NCBI RefSeq assembly: GCF_020171845.1 | Contig: NZ_JAIVAM010000002.1 | Location: 434,001 to 498,000 of the forward strand | DNA from: Cytobacillus kochii | GTDB lineage: Bacteria > Bacillota > Bacilli > Bacillales > Cytobacillaceae | Direction of reading: 5' to 3' | Length of the DNA stretch: 64,000 bases | In this document: positions 9,124-17,930 of the stretch, piece after piece | Layout: each line of letters opens with the position of its first letter | Position numbering within the stretch: the stretch's first letter is position 1 | Notes under the pieces: model-generated | Databases searched by the model: none | Told to the model about the DNA's origin: nothing | The model's input: the letters and a program-made list of their open reading frames with translations, nothing else | Made by a program: the position numbers and the translations under genes

Positions 9124-10313
9124 TGAGGCTTGCTTTAATTTGTACAGAAAAACTCCCTTCTCCTGCTATAAAGGGAGGTGCAATTCAAATGATGATTGAC
9201 GGTGTAGTTCCTTTTCTTAGTAAAGAAAATAACTTAACTATTTTCTCTGTCACCGATCCATCTCTACCTAATTATGAAGTGCGTAACGAAGTGCAATACA
9301 TTCGGTTACCATCTGAAAGTTATGAAATTGATATTGCTAAAATACTTACTGAAAAAAGGTTTGACGTTATTCATGTTTTTAACCGTCCATTAAATATTCC
9401 TCTCTATAAAAAAGCTTCCTCTTCAAGTCAGTTTGTTTTAGGACTTCATAATGATATGCTTTCTGAAAAAAAGGTATCACTGGAGAATGGAAAGGAAATT
9501 GTAAACTCTGTTGATAGGATTGTTACGGTTAGTGAATATATAAAACAAACTGTGGTGGAGAGGTTTCCAGAAGCAGAATCAAAAACAAAAGTAGTTTACT
9601 CAGGAGTAGATTTAGTAGAATATCCTCCTGTCTGGTCAGAGCAAGGAAAACAAATTAGAGAAGAATATCGACAAAAGTACAATATTGGAGATAAAAAGGT
9701 CATATTATTTGTTGGAAGGCTCACTAAAAATAAAGGACCTCATCTTCTAATATCCGCCTTTAAAGCTATTGCTAAAAGATACCCTCATACTGTACTTGTG
9801 ATTGCTGGGGGAAAGTGGTTTAGTGATGATGGAATAAATAACTATATTCGTTATTTGAAGAAACTAGCCGAACCGTTAGGTGACAAAGTTATTTTCACGA
9901 ATTTTATTCCTGCAAGTGAAATTTCTAACATCTTTTTAATGAGTGATATTTTCTGTTGTTCTTCCCAATGGCAAGAACCCTTAGCTCGGGTTCACTATGA
10001 AGCTTTTGCTGCTGGTATCCCTATAATATCAACAAATAGGGGAGGAAATGCAGAGGTAGTTTCTCATAAAGAAACGGGTTATTTGATTGAAAAGTATGAT
10101 CAAGCTAGTGAATTTGCAAAAGGAATTAATTTCTATTTAAAGAACCCGGATACTATTAATAGCATTACCCGAAATGCAAGAGAATTAGTGGAATCAAATT
10201 TCCAATTTCATCATGTTGCTAGCCGGTTAACCAACGTTTATTCTGAGTTGATTCCAAAACAAAACAAAGATAATTATCGTAAAATGTTTCGGTCGCCACT
10301 CTTTCGATTCTAA
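9123..10313 (+). CDS. ytcC: Glycosyltransferase family 4 (YtcC-like)
   Basis: A 396-residue GT-B-fold enzyme. The N-terminal donor/acceptor domain opens LICTEKLPSPAIKGGAIQ. The C-terminal domain contains VILFVGRLTKNKGPHLL and the EPLARVHYEAFAAGIPIIS nucleotide-sugar-binding block (E-x7-E). It is cytosolic with no membrane segment. The start overlaps the previous TAA by one base. It is clearly related to the convergent CotSA-like protein on the other strand, with which it shares the N-terminal CTEKLP and KGGAIQ motifs. It probably transfers a uronic-acid-type sugar made by the upstream genes to a spore-coat acceptor; substrate not determinable. Confidence 0.85.
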   Translation: MRLALICTEKLPSPAIKGGAIQMMIDGVVPFLSKENNLTIFSVTDPSLPNYEVRNEVQYIRLPSESYEIDIAKILTEKRFDVIHVFNRPLNIPLYKKASSSSQFVLGLHNDMLSEKKVSLENGKEIVNSVDRIVTVSEYIKQTVVERFPEAESKTKVVYSGVDLVEYPPVWSEQGKQIREEYRQKYNIGDKKVILFVGRLTKNKGPHLLISAFKAIAKRYPHTVLVIAGGKWFSDDGINNYIRYLKKLAEPLGDKVIFTNFIPASEISNIFLMSDIFCCSSQWQEPLARVHYEAFAAGIPIISTNRGGNAEVVSHKETGYLIEKYDQASEFAKGINFYLKNPDTINSITRNARELVESNFQFHHVASRLTNVYSELIPKQNKDNYRKMFRSPLFRF

Positions 10314-10331
10314 TCGATTAACAAAAATGAG

Positions 10332-10373
10332 GGTGAGTAAGGTTGCTAGCTAACCTTTTGCTCACCTTTTTTA
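10332..10373 (+). terminator. Terminator of ytcABC operon
   Basis: GGTGAGTAAGGTT pairs with AACCTTTTGCTCACC around GCTAGCT, followed by TTTTTTA. Confidence 0.85.
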
Positions 10374-10662
10374 TTGTAAGTAAACATGATGTGAATAATG
10401 ACAGTTAAAAAGCAAGATTTTGCGACCGATAAAAACTATTGGTGTGTAGGTGATCAGGTGATTTTAAGCATCATTCGTCGGTGATATACTAACAAGCCTT
10501 CTTGTACATAAGCAATAACTTTTAAAGAATATCATTTCTAAATCTAAAGGCAAACTGACTTTTCATTGTGTTTAATCTTTAAACAGTGAGCCTTATTCCT
10601 AATTTTATCTTGTTACAGTCACTTTACCATATCAGAAGTTTTCCTTATCTCTATTTAAATAA

Positions 10663-10700
10663 AGCCGTTGAAATTTTATGATTGTAAAATTTCAACGGCT
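10663..10700 (-). terminator. Terminator of cotS-cotSA operon
   Basis: A perfect 16-bp stem, AGCCGTTGAAATTTTA with its complement, around a 6-base loop. On the minus strand it is followed by TTTATTT. It may act on both strands. Confidence 0.8.
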
Positions 10701-10740
10701 TCGTCATTTTCTGCACCCCATCGTTGATTCAGTCTAAGAT

Positions 10741-12099
10741 TCAATAGTTGCTTGCTTTATTAGCTAATATTTCTTTATTAATCCATGGTATTGAAGCAGT
10801 AGTAATCCTCTTAATTGGCTGCTTTTGTTTTGGTCGGATAGGTTTTTTCTCTATAGGCGAAATCTTCTCAGCTACAGCTTTTTTGGTTAACAGTTGTTCT
10901 TCTTTCTCGCCATTCATGTTTGAAGTACTACTAATGTCAACGTTATTTTTAATTTTATAATCAATCCCGCTCCAAACTTGGGAAATATCGTCGATGACTC
11001 GATTCCAATTATGATTTTTTTCTACAAAGCTACGACCATATTGACCCATTTCTCTACAAAGAGAAGGACTAGAAAGTAATTTGGATAAATGAGCTACAAA
11101 TTCTCGAGGATCATCTGCTTGTTCAACGATAAACCCATTTTTTCCAATCTCGATTATTTCAGGGTTTCCTCCACGAGCAGTTGTCACAATAGGTAACCCA
11201 GCCGCCATTGCTTCATAATGTACCCGTGCTAACGGCTCTTCCCATTGAGAAGGACAGACGAATATATCTGCAGTAGCAAACCAGTCTTGAATTTCATCAG
11301 GATGAACAAAGCCAGTAGTTATAACAGGTATAGGAAGGCGTTCTGCAATCGCTTTAATATAAGCAATGTAATCAGTCATTCTATTATCACTAAAGCCTTT
11401 ACTTCCCATTAAAACCAAGGCCGCATTAGGATGCTTTTTAGCCAAATCTAGCATGGATCGTAAAAGTATATCTGCTCCCTTGTTCACTGAAAGTCGTCCA
11501 GCAAATAAAATTACCTTTTTCGATTCTAGTTTGTGTTTTTGACGCATGGAAGCTCTAATCCTTTGACCCTTGACAGAATACGTTGGAACAAATCGCTCTA
11601 AATCCACTCCTGAATAAATCGTTTGAATTTTAGGTTGGGCATCGGGGTAAAGCTTTACTATTTCATTACCAATATAATTACTAATGGTAATAATCTTATC
11701 TAATTGATCAATTGCTTTCTGGGCTTCTTCAGTATCTATTTTTTCCCTCTTGAACATATCATTGTGCATGCTTAATATGAGTCGTGAGTTTGGTGCCACT
11801 TCCCGTATTGGTAATACTAAACGGGGGCGGTTAAAAATGTGAATTAAGTCAAAAGTATTGTTTTTAAGATAATCTACGACACCTTCCCTGTAAGTCTCCA
11901 ATAATCCTCCTGGAACCCTTACATAATGAACACCACCTTTTATTTCTTTATCCGGTAATGTGTCATCGTTCCTTCCGATTATTGTAATAGAATGGTTTTT
12001 ACTTAAGTTTGGAATAGCTCCAGCGATGAATGTTTGTATTGCTCCTCCTTTTACTGGTGGAACTGGGAGTTTTTCCGTACAGACTATTAGCACTTTCAT
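10741..12099 (-). CDS. cotSA: Spore coat glycosyltransferase CotSA with C-terminal basic tail
   Basis: A 452-residue GT4 enzyme. ATG 12099 is chosen because it overlaps the cotS stop (ATGA); the longer reading to 12120 has no ribosome site. It shows LIVCTEKLPVPPVKGGAIQ, VILFAGRLSVNKGADIL and EEPLARVHYEAMAAGLPIV. B. subtilis CotSA is about 377 residues; this protein carries some 75 extra residues at the C-terminus, rich in Lys, Pro and Gln (KKPIRPKQKQPIKR), with no recognisable domain. CotSA and CotS are outer-coat proteins assembled under CotE and GerE control in B. subtilis. The tail may be a coat-binding or cross-linking segment; that is inference. Confidence 0.85.
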   Translation of the reverse strand: MKVLIVCTEKLPVPPVKGGAIQTFIAGAIPNLSKNHSITIIGRNDDTLPDKEIKGGVHYVRVPGGLLETYREGVVDYLKNNTFDLIHIFNRPRLVLPIREVAPNSRLILSMHNDMFKREKIDTEEAQKAIDQLDKIITISNYIGNEIVKLYPDAQPKIQTIYSGVDLERFVPTYSVKGQRIRASMRQKHKLESKKVILFAGRLSVNKGADILLRSMLDLAKKHPNAALVLMGSKGFSDNRMTDYIAYIKAIAERLPIPVITTGFVHPDEIQDWFATADIFVCPSQWEEPLARVHYEAMAAGLPIVTTARGGNPEIIEIGKNGFIVEQADDPREFVAHLSKLLSSPSLCREMGQYGRSFVEKNHNWNRVIDDISQVWSGIDYKIKNNVDISSTSNMNGEKEEQLLTKKAVAEKISPIEKKPIRPKQKQPIKRITTASIPWINKEILANKASNY

Positions 12100-13202
12100 T
12101 TCCTTTTTCCCCCTCTCCATTCTTTACGTAATTGCTCAAGAATTGGCCATTTGGTCTTATCTATTTCAACGATTCGCTGGACAATAGCATCCAAATCACT
12201 ATTTAATGCTATGGTTGGTTCGAATAACATATCTTTTACATTTTTATAATATAAATTTGGTAATGAGAAATCGATCAAGAGAATCTCAAACAACTCGTCA
12301 GTGATAGGGTTAGCTTCATTGTACGCTTCTAGCATGCCTACAATCCAATCAATATCCCATCTTCCTAGATCATCCATAGAACCAGATATGAGTTTGCGTA
12401 AATCACGAATAGGCAAATCATAGGCTACACCATCAAGGTCGATGATCCACATACCTCCAGGTCCCATTTGTCCATTCGACCATCCATAATCCTGATGGAC
12501 TAATCCCCATTCTTTATTTCCCTTTGCGACCAACTGTTGATAAGAGGATTGCTCCAGCATAGTCAATGCTTTTTTTGCTTGCTCCTCAAACATATCAACT
12601 GTACTTAAAATCGTCTTACTCGTGAGCATTTCTGAATATAAGTTGGCTACATTTTTAAACCAAGATATTTTTCTCACTACTTTTTTATATGCATTAGGCC
12701 ATCGTAAAAGTCTTGAAGCATTCTCTGCTCCTTTAGGAGGAACATATCCTTTGGAAAGTTGATGGAACTCTCCAATAGCGTTACTCAATAGCTTTGCTCC
12801 TTCAATATCGGCAGATACTTGATATAGAGGTTCAATCCAATCGGCAACAAACCAGATTTTCCCTCCCATTTCCACTATATTGCTACCCGATTTTGTCTTT
12901 ACAATCGGTGGTATTCTAGCCTTTTTTTCATTAACTAAATATTCCTGTGCACCAATGCTAAATAAACTCCTGGAGGGTTTCCGATGGAGTATTTTTAAAC
13001 TTTTGGGTCCTATGCTCGTATTGATCTTCCATATTAGTCCACCCTTATCTGCCTTTGTTGTAATAACTTCCATGCTACTCACATTAAAATTGTATTGTTT
13101 AATCACTTGTTGAGCCATTTCTTCAATAAATGGTGGCACATATAAATCAGCTAATGTCTCATCTAAATCCCATGGTGTAATAAGCTGCTCCAAACTAGTC
13201 AT
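12096..13202 (-). CDS. cotS: Spore coat protein CotS (kinase-fold family)
   Basis: A 368-residue protein of the CotS/CotI/YutH family, which has the aminoglycoside phosphotransferase fold. The Brenner-like motif LVHQDYGWSNGQ supplies His-x-Asp and Asn, and IIDLDGVAYDLP supplies the metal-binding Asp, so the catalytic residues are present. It is first in a two-gene operon, with stop/start overlap to cotSA. The ribosome site GGAAAGGA lies close to ATG 13202. The upstream 790-bp gap should hold its late mother-cell promoter, but no sigma-K box could be fixed by eye. The substrate of the kinase fold is unknown. Confidence 0.85.
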   Translation of the reverse strand: MTSLEQLITPWDLDETLADLYVPPFIEEMAQQVIKQYNFNVSSMEVITTKADKGGLIWKINTSIGPKSLKILHRKPSRSLFSIGAQEYLVNEKKARIPPIVKTKSGSNIVEMGGKIWFVADWIEPLYQVSADIEGAKLLSNAIGEFHQLSKGYVPPKGAENASRLLRWPNAYKKVVRKISWFKNVANLYSEMLTSKTILSTVDMFEEQAKKALTMLEQSSYQQLVAKGNKEWGLVHQDYGWSNGQMGPGGMWIIDLDGVAYDLPIRDLRKLISGSMDDLGRWDIDWIVGMLEAYNEANPITDELFEILLIDFSLPNLYYKNVKDMLFEPTIALNSDLDAIVQRIVEIDKTKWPILEQLRKEWRGGKRK

Positions 13203-13593
13203 TCCTTTCCTTGGGTAATTTGTCTTTACATCCTATTCACTTTGGTAAAAATAGGTTGGACATTTGTCCATATGAAAATGAAAAATAATGTGTATAAGCC
13301 CATGTAATAAAAGGTGAATCAAGAAGGCATTTATTTTAAAGTTTGAATTCCTTTCCATTTAACTTGTTCAATTAGAATAAATCTTTAAAAAAGTGTAACG
13401 AGTGAAGTAAAAGAGGGATTATGTAATAAGTAATATGGAGAAATTTGATGATAAGTGGCACTAAGAACAGAATTTCTTTGTGTGAGATGTGATAAAACAC
13501 CATTCATTAACGTTAAATGCTTTAGTAAATTAAGAGTTGTCAGGGATATGTCAGACGGGGGATGATAGCACATCTTACTTTTAAAATTATGTA

Positions 13594-13648
13594 ACAAAAG
13601 AGCATCAGTGTTTTTTATTTAAAACATTGATGTCCTTTTGTTTTTTTA
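13594..13648 (+). terminator. Strong terminator without an obvious gene
   Basis: ACAAAAGAGCATCAGTGTTTT pairs with AAAACATTGATGTCCTTTTGT (two mismatches) around TTATTT, then TTTTTTT. No plus-strand gene precedes it, so it may end an unannotated small RNA lying in 13203-13593. Confidence 0.7.
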
Positions 13649-13879
13649 TATTTGTCATTATTTTTACATATCTATCAGTATATTGATAGTTATGTAAGAT
13701 GGCTTAATATGAAATTTATAAAAAATATACTGTCATTCTCTTTTGTTAAATAATAAAAAGTGATGGAAAAACAGATATTTATTAAAAATTAATGAGTATA
13801 AAGATTTACTAATAAAACTTTATTCTGAATATATTTAATTTATAAAAAAATTAGTCTTTTCATACAATTTCTTATCCAC

Positions 13880-13921
13880 TATAATAAATGACAAGAAAAC
13901 ACTGAGACAACAGTGTTTTCT
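13880..13921 (+). promoter_or_regulatory. Putative liv promoter -10 and leader hairpin
   Basis: TATAAT at 13880-13885 is followed by an 11-bp perfect stem (AGAAAACACTG / CAGTGTTTTCT, 13894-13921). There is no T-tail, so an operator or mRNA-stabilising stem is more likely than a terminator. The -35 is weak (TTTTCA-like). Confidence 0.4.
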
Positions 13922-13992
13922 ATTAGAAACAAAAGCTCTATAGTTGATTTGGTTTAAATGGTCTGAAAATTGAAAATAAGGGGGAAGGGTAA

Positions 13993-15216
13993 ATGAAGAA
14001 AAACAAAAGGGCGTTACTGGCTATTATGTTAGTGCTAAGTATGTTTCTAGTAGCTTGTGGGAGTGGTGGTGGACAAGCGTCAGGAGATGGTGAAGGTGAA
14101 CCAATTAAATTAGGCTTTACACTTGCTTTAACAGGCAATTTTGCTTTTATGGGTGAAGGGGTGAAAGAGGGGGTAGAGCTTTTCTTCGAAGAGAATGATT
14201 ACAAAATTGGTGATAGACCAGTAGAACTTTTTTTCGAGGATGATGCTGGAGATCCTCAAAAAGCCTTGAAGAATTATCAACAGTTAACCCTGAACCAGGA
14301 AGTGGGTTACCTTGGAGGAGGTACAATTGGTAGTATTTCATATGCTCTCACAGAAGCTGCTGAAAAGGATAAACGTGTACCAATCATTAATGTAGTCGGT
14401 TCAGGTAATAGCTTATCATGGGGAGACAAAAGTGATTATGTTTGGCGAATTGGTTTTTCCTCTCTCAATTATGCAGGCACATTAGGTGTTGATATGGCTG
14501 AGAATATTGGTAAAAAAGCAGTCGTTATCGCTTCTGATTATGTGGCTGGGCACGAACAGGCGACTGACTTTTCTGCTAATTTTAAAGAACACGGGGGAGA
14601 AGTATTAGATATTCTTTGGGCACCTTCAGGTACAAGTGATTTTTCTTCTTATATTAATCAAATCAAACAGCATGATGCTGATGCTGTATTTATGTTTATA
14701 CCAGGTGCGGACGGTCCGAGATTTGTGCAACAATTTAAGGAATTTGGATTAGCTAAGAATTACGCTCTTGTCGATGGTGGTTCTGTTTTGAATGCCCCTT
14801 CAACAGTTGAAGCAGTTGGTGATGCAGTAGTTAATGGTTATACACTGTCTCATTATCATGTGGGTTTAGAAAATGAGTTAAACAAAAAGTTCGTTGAAGA
14901 TTATACCGAGAAGTATGATAAAGTGCCCGACAACTATGTTATTAACGGCTATGATACGGCCAAGGTTATGTCAGAATCAATTCAAAAAGCTGGTAGTACA
15001 GAAGTTGGGGATATTATTGAAACTCTAAAAGCTGGTTTGTCATTTGATAGCCCTCGTGGACCAATTGAGTTGGATCCAAAAACGAATCACCCAATCCAAA
15101 ATCACTATATTTTAAAAGGTGCCGAGAAAGATGGAGAAATCGTCTTTGAACTCGTTCGTACGTATGAAAAAGTGCAAATGCCGGCAGAAGATCCTGGATA
15201 CGAGAAAGCAAAATAA
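13993..15216 (+). CDS. livK: Branched-chain-amino-acid-type ABC transporter substrate-binding lipoprotein
   Basis: A 407-residue lipoprotein: signal sequence ending LVAC with lipidated Cys22, then a Ser/Gly linker and a periplasmic-binding-protein type 1 fold (IKLGFTLALTGNFAFMGEG, ALKNYQQLTLNQEVGYLG, HDADAVFMFIPGADGPRF, NGYDTAKVMSESIQ). ATG 13993 follows GGGGGAAGGG. It heads a five-gene operon with two permeases and two ATPases, the standard LivKHMGF layout. The ligand is not certain; this family also binds amides, urea and aromatic or dicarboxylic compounds, so the liv name reflects architecture only. Confidence 0.85.
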   Translation: MKKNKRALLAIMLVLSMFLVACGSGGGQASGDGEGEPIKLGFTLALTGNFAFMGEGVKEGVELFFEENDYKIGDRPVELFFEDDAGDPQKALKNYQQLTLNQEVGYLGGGTIGSISYALTEAAEKDKRVPIINVVGSGNSLSWGDKSDYVWRIGFSSLNYAGTLGVDMAENIGKKAVVIASDYVAGHEQATDFSANFKEHGGEVLDILWAPSGTSDFSSYINQIKQHDADAVFMFIPGADGPRFVQQFKEFGLAKNYALVDGGSVLNAPSTVEAVGDAVVNGYTLSHYHVGLENELNKKFVEDYTEKYDKVPDNYVINGYDTAKVMSESIQKAGSTEVGDIIETLKAGLSFDSPRGPIELDPKTNHPIQNHYILKGAEKDGEIVFELVRTYEKVQMPAEDPGYEKAK

Positions 15217-15328
15217 GATTGTAAAAGAGTTGCAAGGGAAAGGCATGATACTCCATCCATGCCTTTTCAAAAAATATACAGAGGAAGTTATTTCTTCTAA
15301 GGTATTTATTCTGAAGGGAGTCGAACAA

Positions 15329-16189
15329 GTGGAATTTTTTATTGCTAACACCGTTTCAGGATTGGCGTATGCCATGTTGTTATTTTTAATGGCTGCAGGT
15401 CTCTCCATTATCTTTGGTTTAATGAAGATTATGAACCTTGCCCATGGATCTTTTTTTATACTCGCAGGATATGTTGCTTATTCGTTTTCTAGGAGCGGAA
15501 TGAATTTTTGGTTATCAATGGTTTTAGCAGTTATTGTAATTTCCATTTTTGCTCTTATTATTGAAAAATTGCTTATATCGAGAGTGCATGGAAGTGAAAC
15601 CGATCAGGTGTTGCTAACTGTTGGTCTCGTTTTTGTACTCGGTGATTTGGCATTATGGATTTGGGGAGGTAACTTTCTCTCTATTCCAGTTCCAGCACTC
15701 TTTGACTATTCACTAGATTTTGTGGGAATGACATTTCCTGCTTATCGTCTGTTTGTCATTGCTATGGGTATTCTGTTTGCTTTCGTTCTTTGGTATTTTG
15801 AGGCAAAGACAAGAGTAGGAATGATTGTTCGAGCAGGTGTAGATGATATGGAAATGGTATCAGCACTTGGATTTAATGTGAAAATTATTTTTTCAGGGGT
15901 GTTTATCTTTGGTGCTGCTTTGGCTGCTTTCGGGGGTGTGCTAAGTGGACCTATACTTGGAATGTACCCGATGATGGAATGGGAGATTCTTGTTAATTCA
16001 ATGATTGTCGTCATCATTGGTGGTTTAGGCAGTTGGAAAGGTGCTTTTATTGCTTCAATGATTGTTGGGTTTGTCGATATTTTCGGAAGAATTTATATGC
16101 CTACGTTTGCGATGGCCTTTATCTTCATATTAATGGTCGCAATTCTAATGGTTAAACCAACAGGTTTATTCGGAAGGGTGGAATCATGA
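15329..16189 (+). CDS. livH: ABC transporter permease LivH
   Basis: The open frame extends upstream over the end of livK, but the real start is GTG 15329 behind GAAGGGAG, giving 286 residues, the usual size. About eight membrane segments are visible. The first contains GLAYAMLLFLMAAGLSIIFG and NLAHGSFFILAGYVAY, a LivH hallmark; GGLGSWKGAFIASMIVGFVD is the C-terminal EAA-like coupling region. It lies 112 bp after livK and overlaps livM by ATGA. Confidence 0.88.
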   Translation: MEFFIANTVSGLAYAMLLFLMAAGLSIIFGLMKIMNLAHGSFFILAGYVAYSFSRSGMNFWLSMVLAVIVISIFALIIEKLLISRVHGSETDQVLLTVGLVFVLGDLALWIWGGNFLSIPVPALFDYSLDFVGMTFPAYRLFVIAMGILFAFVLWYFEAKTRVGMIVRAGVDDMEMVSALGFNVKIIFSGVFIFGAALAAFGGVLSGPILGMYPMMEWEILVNSMIVVIIGGLGSWKGAFIASMIVGFVDIFGRIYMPTFAMAFIFILMVAILMVKPTGLFGRVES

Positions 16190-17175
16190 AAAAAGCATTA
16201 TTATCAACTATTCTTTTGCTCATGACTGTCTTAATTCTGCCTCACATCATTTCTCCATTTATGGTGTATTTATCAACAGAAATTCTTGTTTTCGCCATTT
16301 TTGCCATGAGTTTGGGTCTGATTATGGGTTTTGGAGGAATGCCATCATTAGGCCATTGTGCACAATTCGGTTTAGGTGCCTACACCGTTGCTATTTTGAG
16401 TGAATATACAGCAAATATCTATTTACTATTAGGTGCAGCTATACTAATTTCACTCTGTTTCTCACTCGTTACAGGTTATATTGCTATTCGTAATAAAGGA
16501 GTATTCTTCTTAATGATTACATTAGCTTTTACTCAAGTCTTATTTTTAATTACTTCAAGAATGAAGTTCTGGGGTGGAAATGATGGTTATAGTGCAAGTG
16601 TGACAGCTAATTTTGGTTTTGGGGAGATTACTTCTAATATCGGTCTTTTTTACATGATGGGATTTTTCTTTGTTCTTACTTATTTTCTCTTGAAACTTTT
16701 TGTTAATGCCCCTGCAGGCAAAGTGCTAAAAGGGATGATGGAGAATGAAGGCAGAATGATTGCTCTAGGCTATAACCCGAAGACTTATAAAATGTTTGCT
16801 TATTTAATTGCCGGTAGTATGGCAGGTTTAGCTGGAGGTTTATACATTTATAAAACTCAATTTGTTTCTCCAGCACTCTTCAGTGTGCATATGGGGGCAG
16901 AAGTAATGATCATGGTTTTTATTGGTGGTATGGGTACGATTTTTGGTCCGGCATTAGGTGCTGGGGCATTTGTTTTCCTGCAAAACTATATTAGTACGAT
17001 GACGGATCGCTGGCCGCTCATCTTAGGATTATTATTCATAGCAATTGTTCTTCTAAAAAGAGGAGGGATATTGCATCTCATCCAGTTTGTTTCGACATTT
17101 GGCTTAAAGTTATTTAAATCATCTCGGAATGCTCCTGTAGATAAACAAGTTAAAGGAAAGGAGCAAGCAAGCTGA
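16186..17175 (+). CDS. livM: ABC transporter permease LivM
   Basis: A 329-residue integral membrane protein with about nine hydrophobic segments. It carries the family signatures GMPSLGHCAQFGLGAY near the N-terminus and GGMGTIFGPALGAG near the end, before a basic tail. It pairs with LivH to form the channel. The start overlaps the LivH stop (ATGA) and its stop overlaps the LivG start (TGATG), so the genes are translationally coupled. Confidence 0.88.
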   Translation: MKKALLSTILLLMTVLILPHIISPFMVYLSTEILVFAIFAMSLGLIMGFGGMPSLGHCAQFGLGAYTVAILSEYTANIYLLLGAAILISLCFSLVTGYIAIRNKGVFFLMITLAFTQVLFLITSRMKFWGGNDGYSASVTANFGFGEITSNIGLFYMMGFFFVLTYFLLKLFVNAPAGKVLKGMMENEGRMIALGYNPKTYKMFAYLIAGSMAGLAGGLYIYKTQFVSPALFSVHMGAEVMIMVFIGGMGTIFGPALGAGAFVFLQNYISTMTDRWPLILGLLFIAIVLLKRGGILHLIQFVSTFGLKLFKSSRNAPVDKQVKGKEQAS

Positions 17176-17930
17176 TGACATTATTGAAAATTGAAGACTT
17201 AAATAAATCATTTAAAGCATTGCATATCTTAAAAGGTGTCAATATTGAAGTAAATAAGGGAGAACGTCATGTGATTATCGGCCCCAATGGAGCTGGTAAA
17301 ACAACTTTATTTAATTGTATTTATGGTACATTGCCATTATCTTCAGGAAAAGTTTATTTAGCAGGCAAACGTATTGATCATATTCCATCCTTTAAAAGAA
17401 CCGAGAAGGGGATGGGGAGAACTTTTCAGAAGAATAATCTTTTTGAGGAATTAACAGTTGAAGAAAATGTGCGTTTAGCGATTATGGGGAAAAAGAAATA
17501 TCGCCTCAATATGATAAAGCCTATGCAGAATTATAATGATTTAGCAGAAGAATGTCATAGGTTACTAGAAGAATGGGAAATGACAGAGCGACGTACTGTA
17601 TTGGTCAAAGAACTTTCCTATGGTGAACAACGTTTATTAGAGATTATCTTGTCCTTGAGCACAAATCCGGAAATTATTCTCTTGGATGAACCGACCTCAG
17701 GTATGTCGCCAACAGAAACAAGTAGATTTGTTAAGCTAATCAAAAAAATACCTGATCATATTACTTTGGTTATTATTGAACATGATATGGAAGTTGTGTT
17801 TAGTTTGGCTAATAAAATTACTGTCCTCCACCATGGGACAGCGATGATGACGGCTAGCCCTGAAGAAATTCGAGGAAATCAAATGATCCAAGAAATTTAC
17901 TTTGGTGGAGGAGCGTTGAGTCATGATTGA
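17175..17930 (+). CDS. livG: ABC transporter ATP-binding protein LivG
   Basis: 251 residues. Walker A GPNGAGKTTLFN, an LSYGEQRLLEI signature (variant of LSGGQ, normal for LivG), Walker B ILLDEPTSGMSP and the switch His in VIIEHDMEVVFSLA. ATG 17175 is preceded by AAGGAAAGGAG. One of two cytosolic motor subunits for the importer. Confidence 0.9.
   Translation: MTLLKIEDLNKSFKALHILKGVNIEVNKGERHVIIGPNGAGKTTLFNCIYGTLPLSSGKVYLAGKRIDHIPSFKRTEKGMGRTFQKNNLFEELTVEENVRLAIMGKKKYRLNMIKPMQNYNDLAEECHRLLEEWEMTERRTVLVKELSYGEQRLLEIILSLSTNPEIILLDEPTSGMSPTETSRFVKLIKKIPDHITLVIIEHDMEVVFSLANKITVLHHGTAMMTASPEEIRGNQMIQEIYFGGGALSHD

Larger units (their letters stand above)
10314..10740. other. Convergent intergenic region with two terminators
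   Basis: It lies between the ends of ytcC and cotSA. Apart from the two hairpins listed separately I see no ORF with a ribosome site and no RNA gene; the middle (10374-10662) is AT-rich and unremarkable. Confidence 0.6.
13203..13992. other. 790-bp intergenic region between cotS and livK
   Basis: No convincing protein gene. It contains a perfect 14-bp palindrome TGGACATTTGTCCA (13257-13270), a strong plus-strand hairpin with T-tail (listed separately) that has no gene upstream of it on that strand, a TATAAT at 13880-13885 and a hairpin just before livK. Confidence 0.6.

Noticed and set aside
13385-13597. Minus-strand 70-codon ORF
   Set aside because: No ribosome site, low-complexity composition, ends against the orphan terminator.
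15119-15328. N-terminal extension of livH
   Set aside because: Overlaps the livK coding end; membrane-protein homology and a ribosome site begin at GTG 15329.
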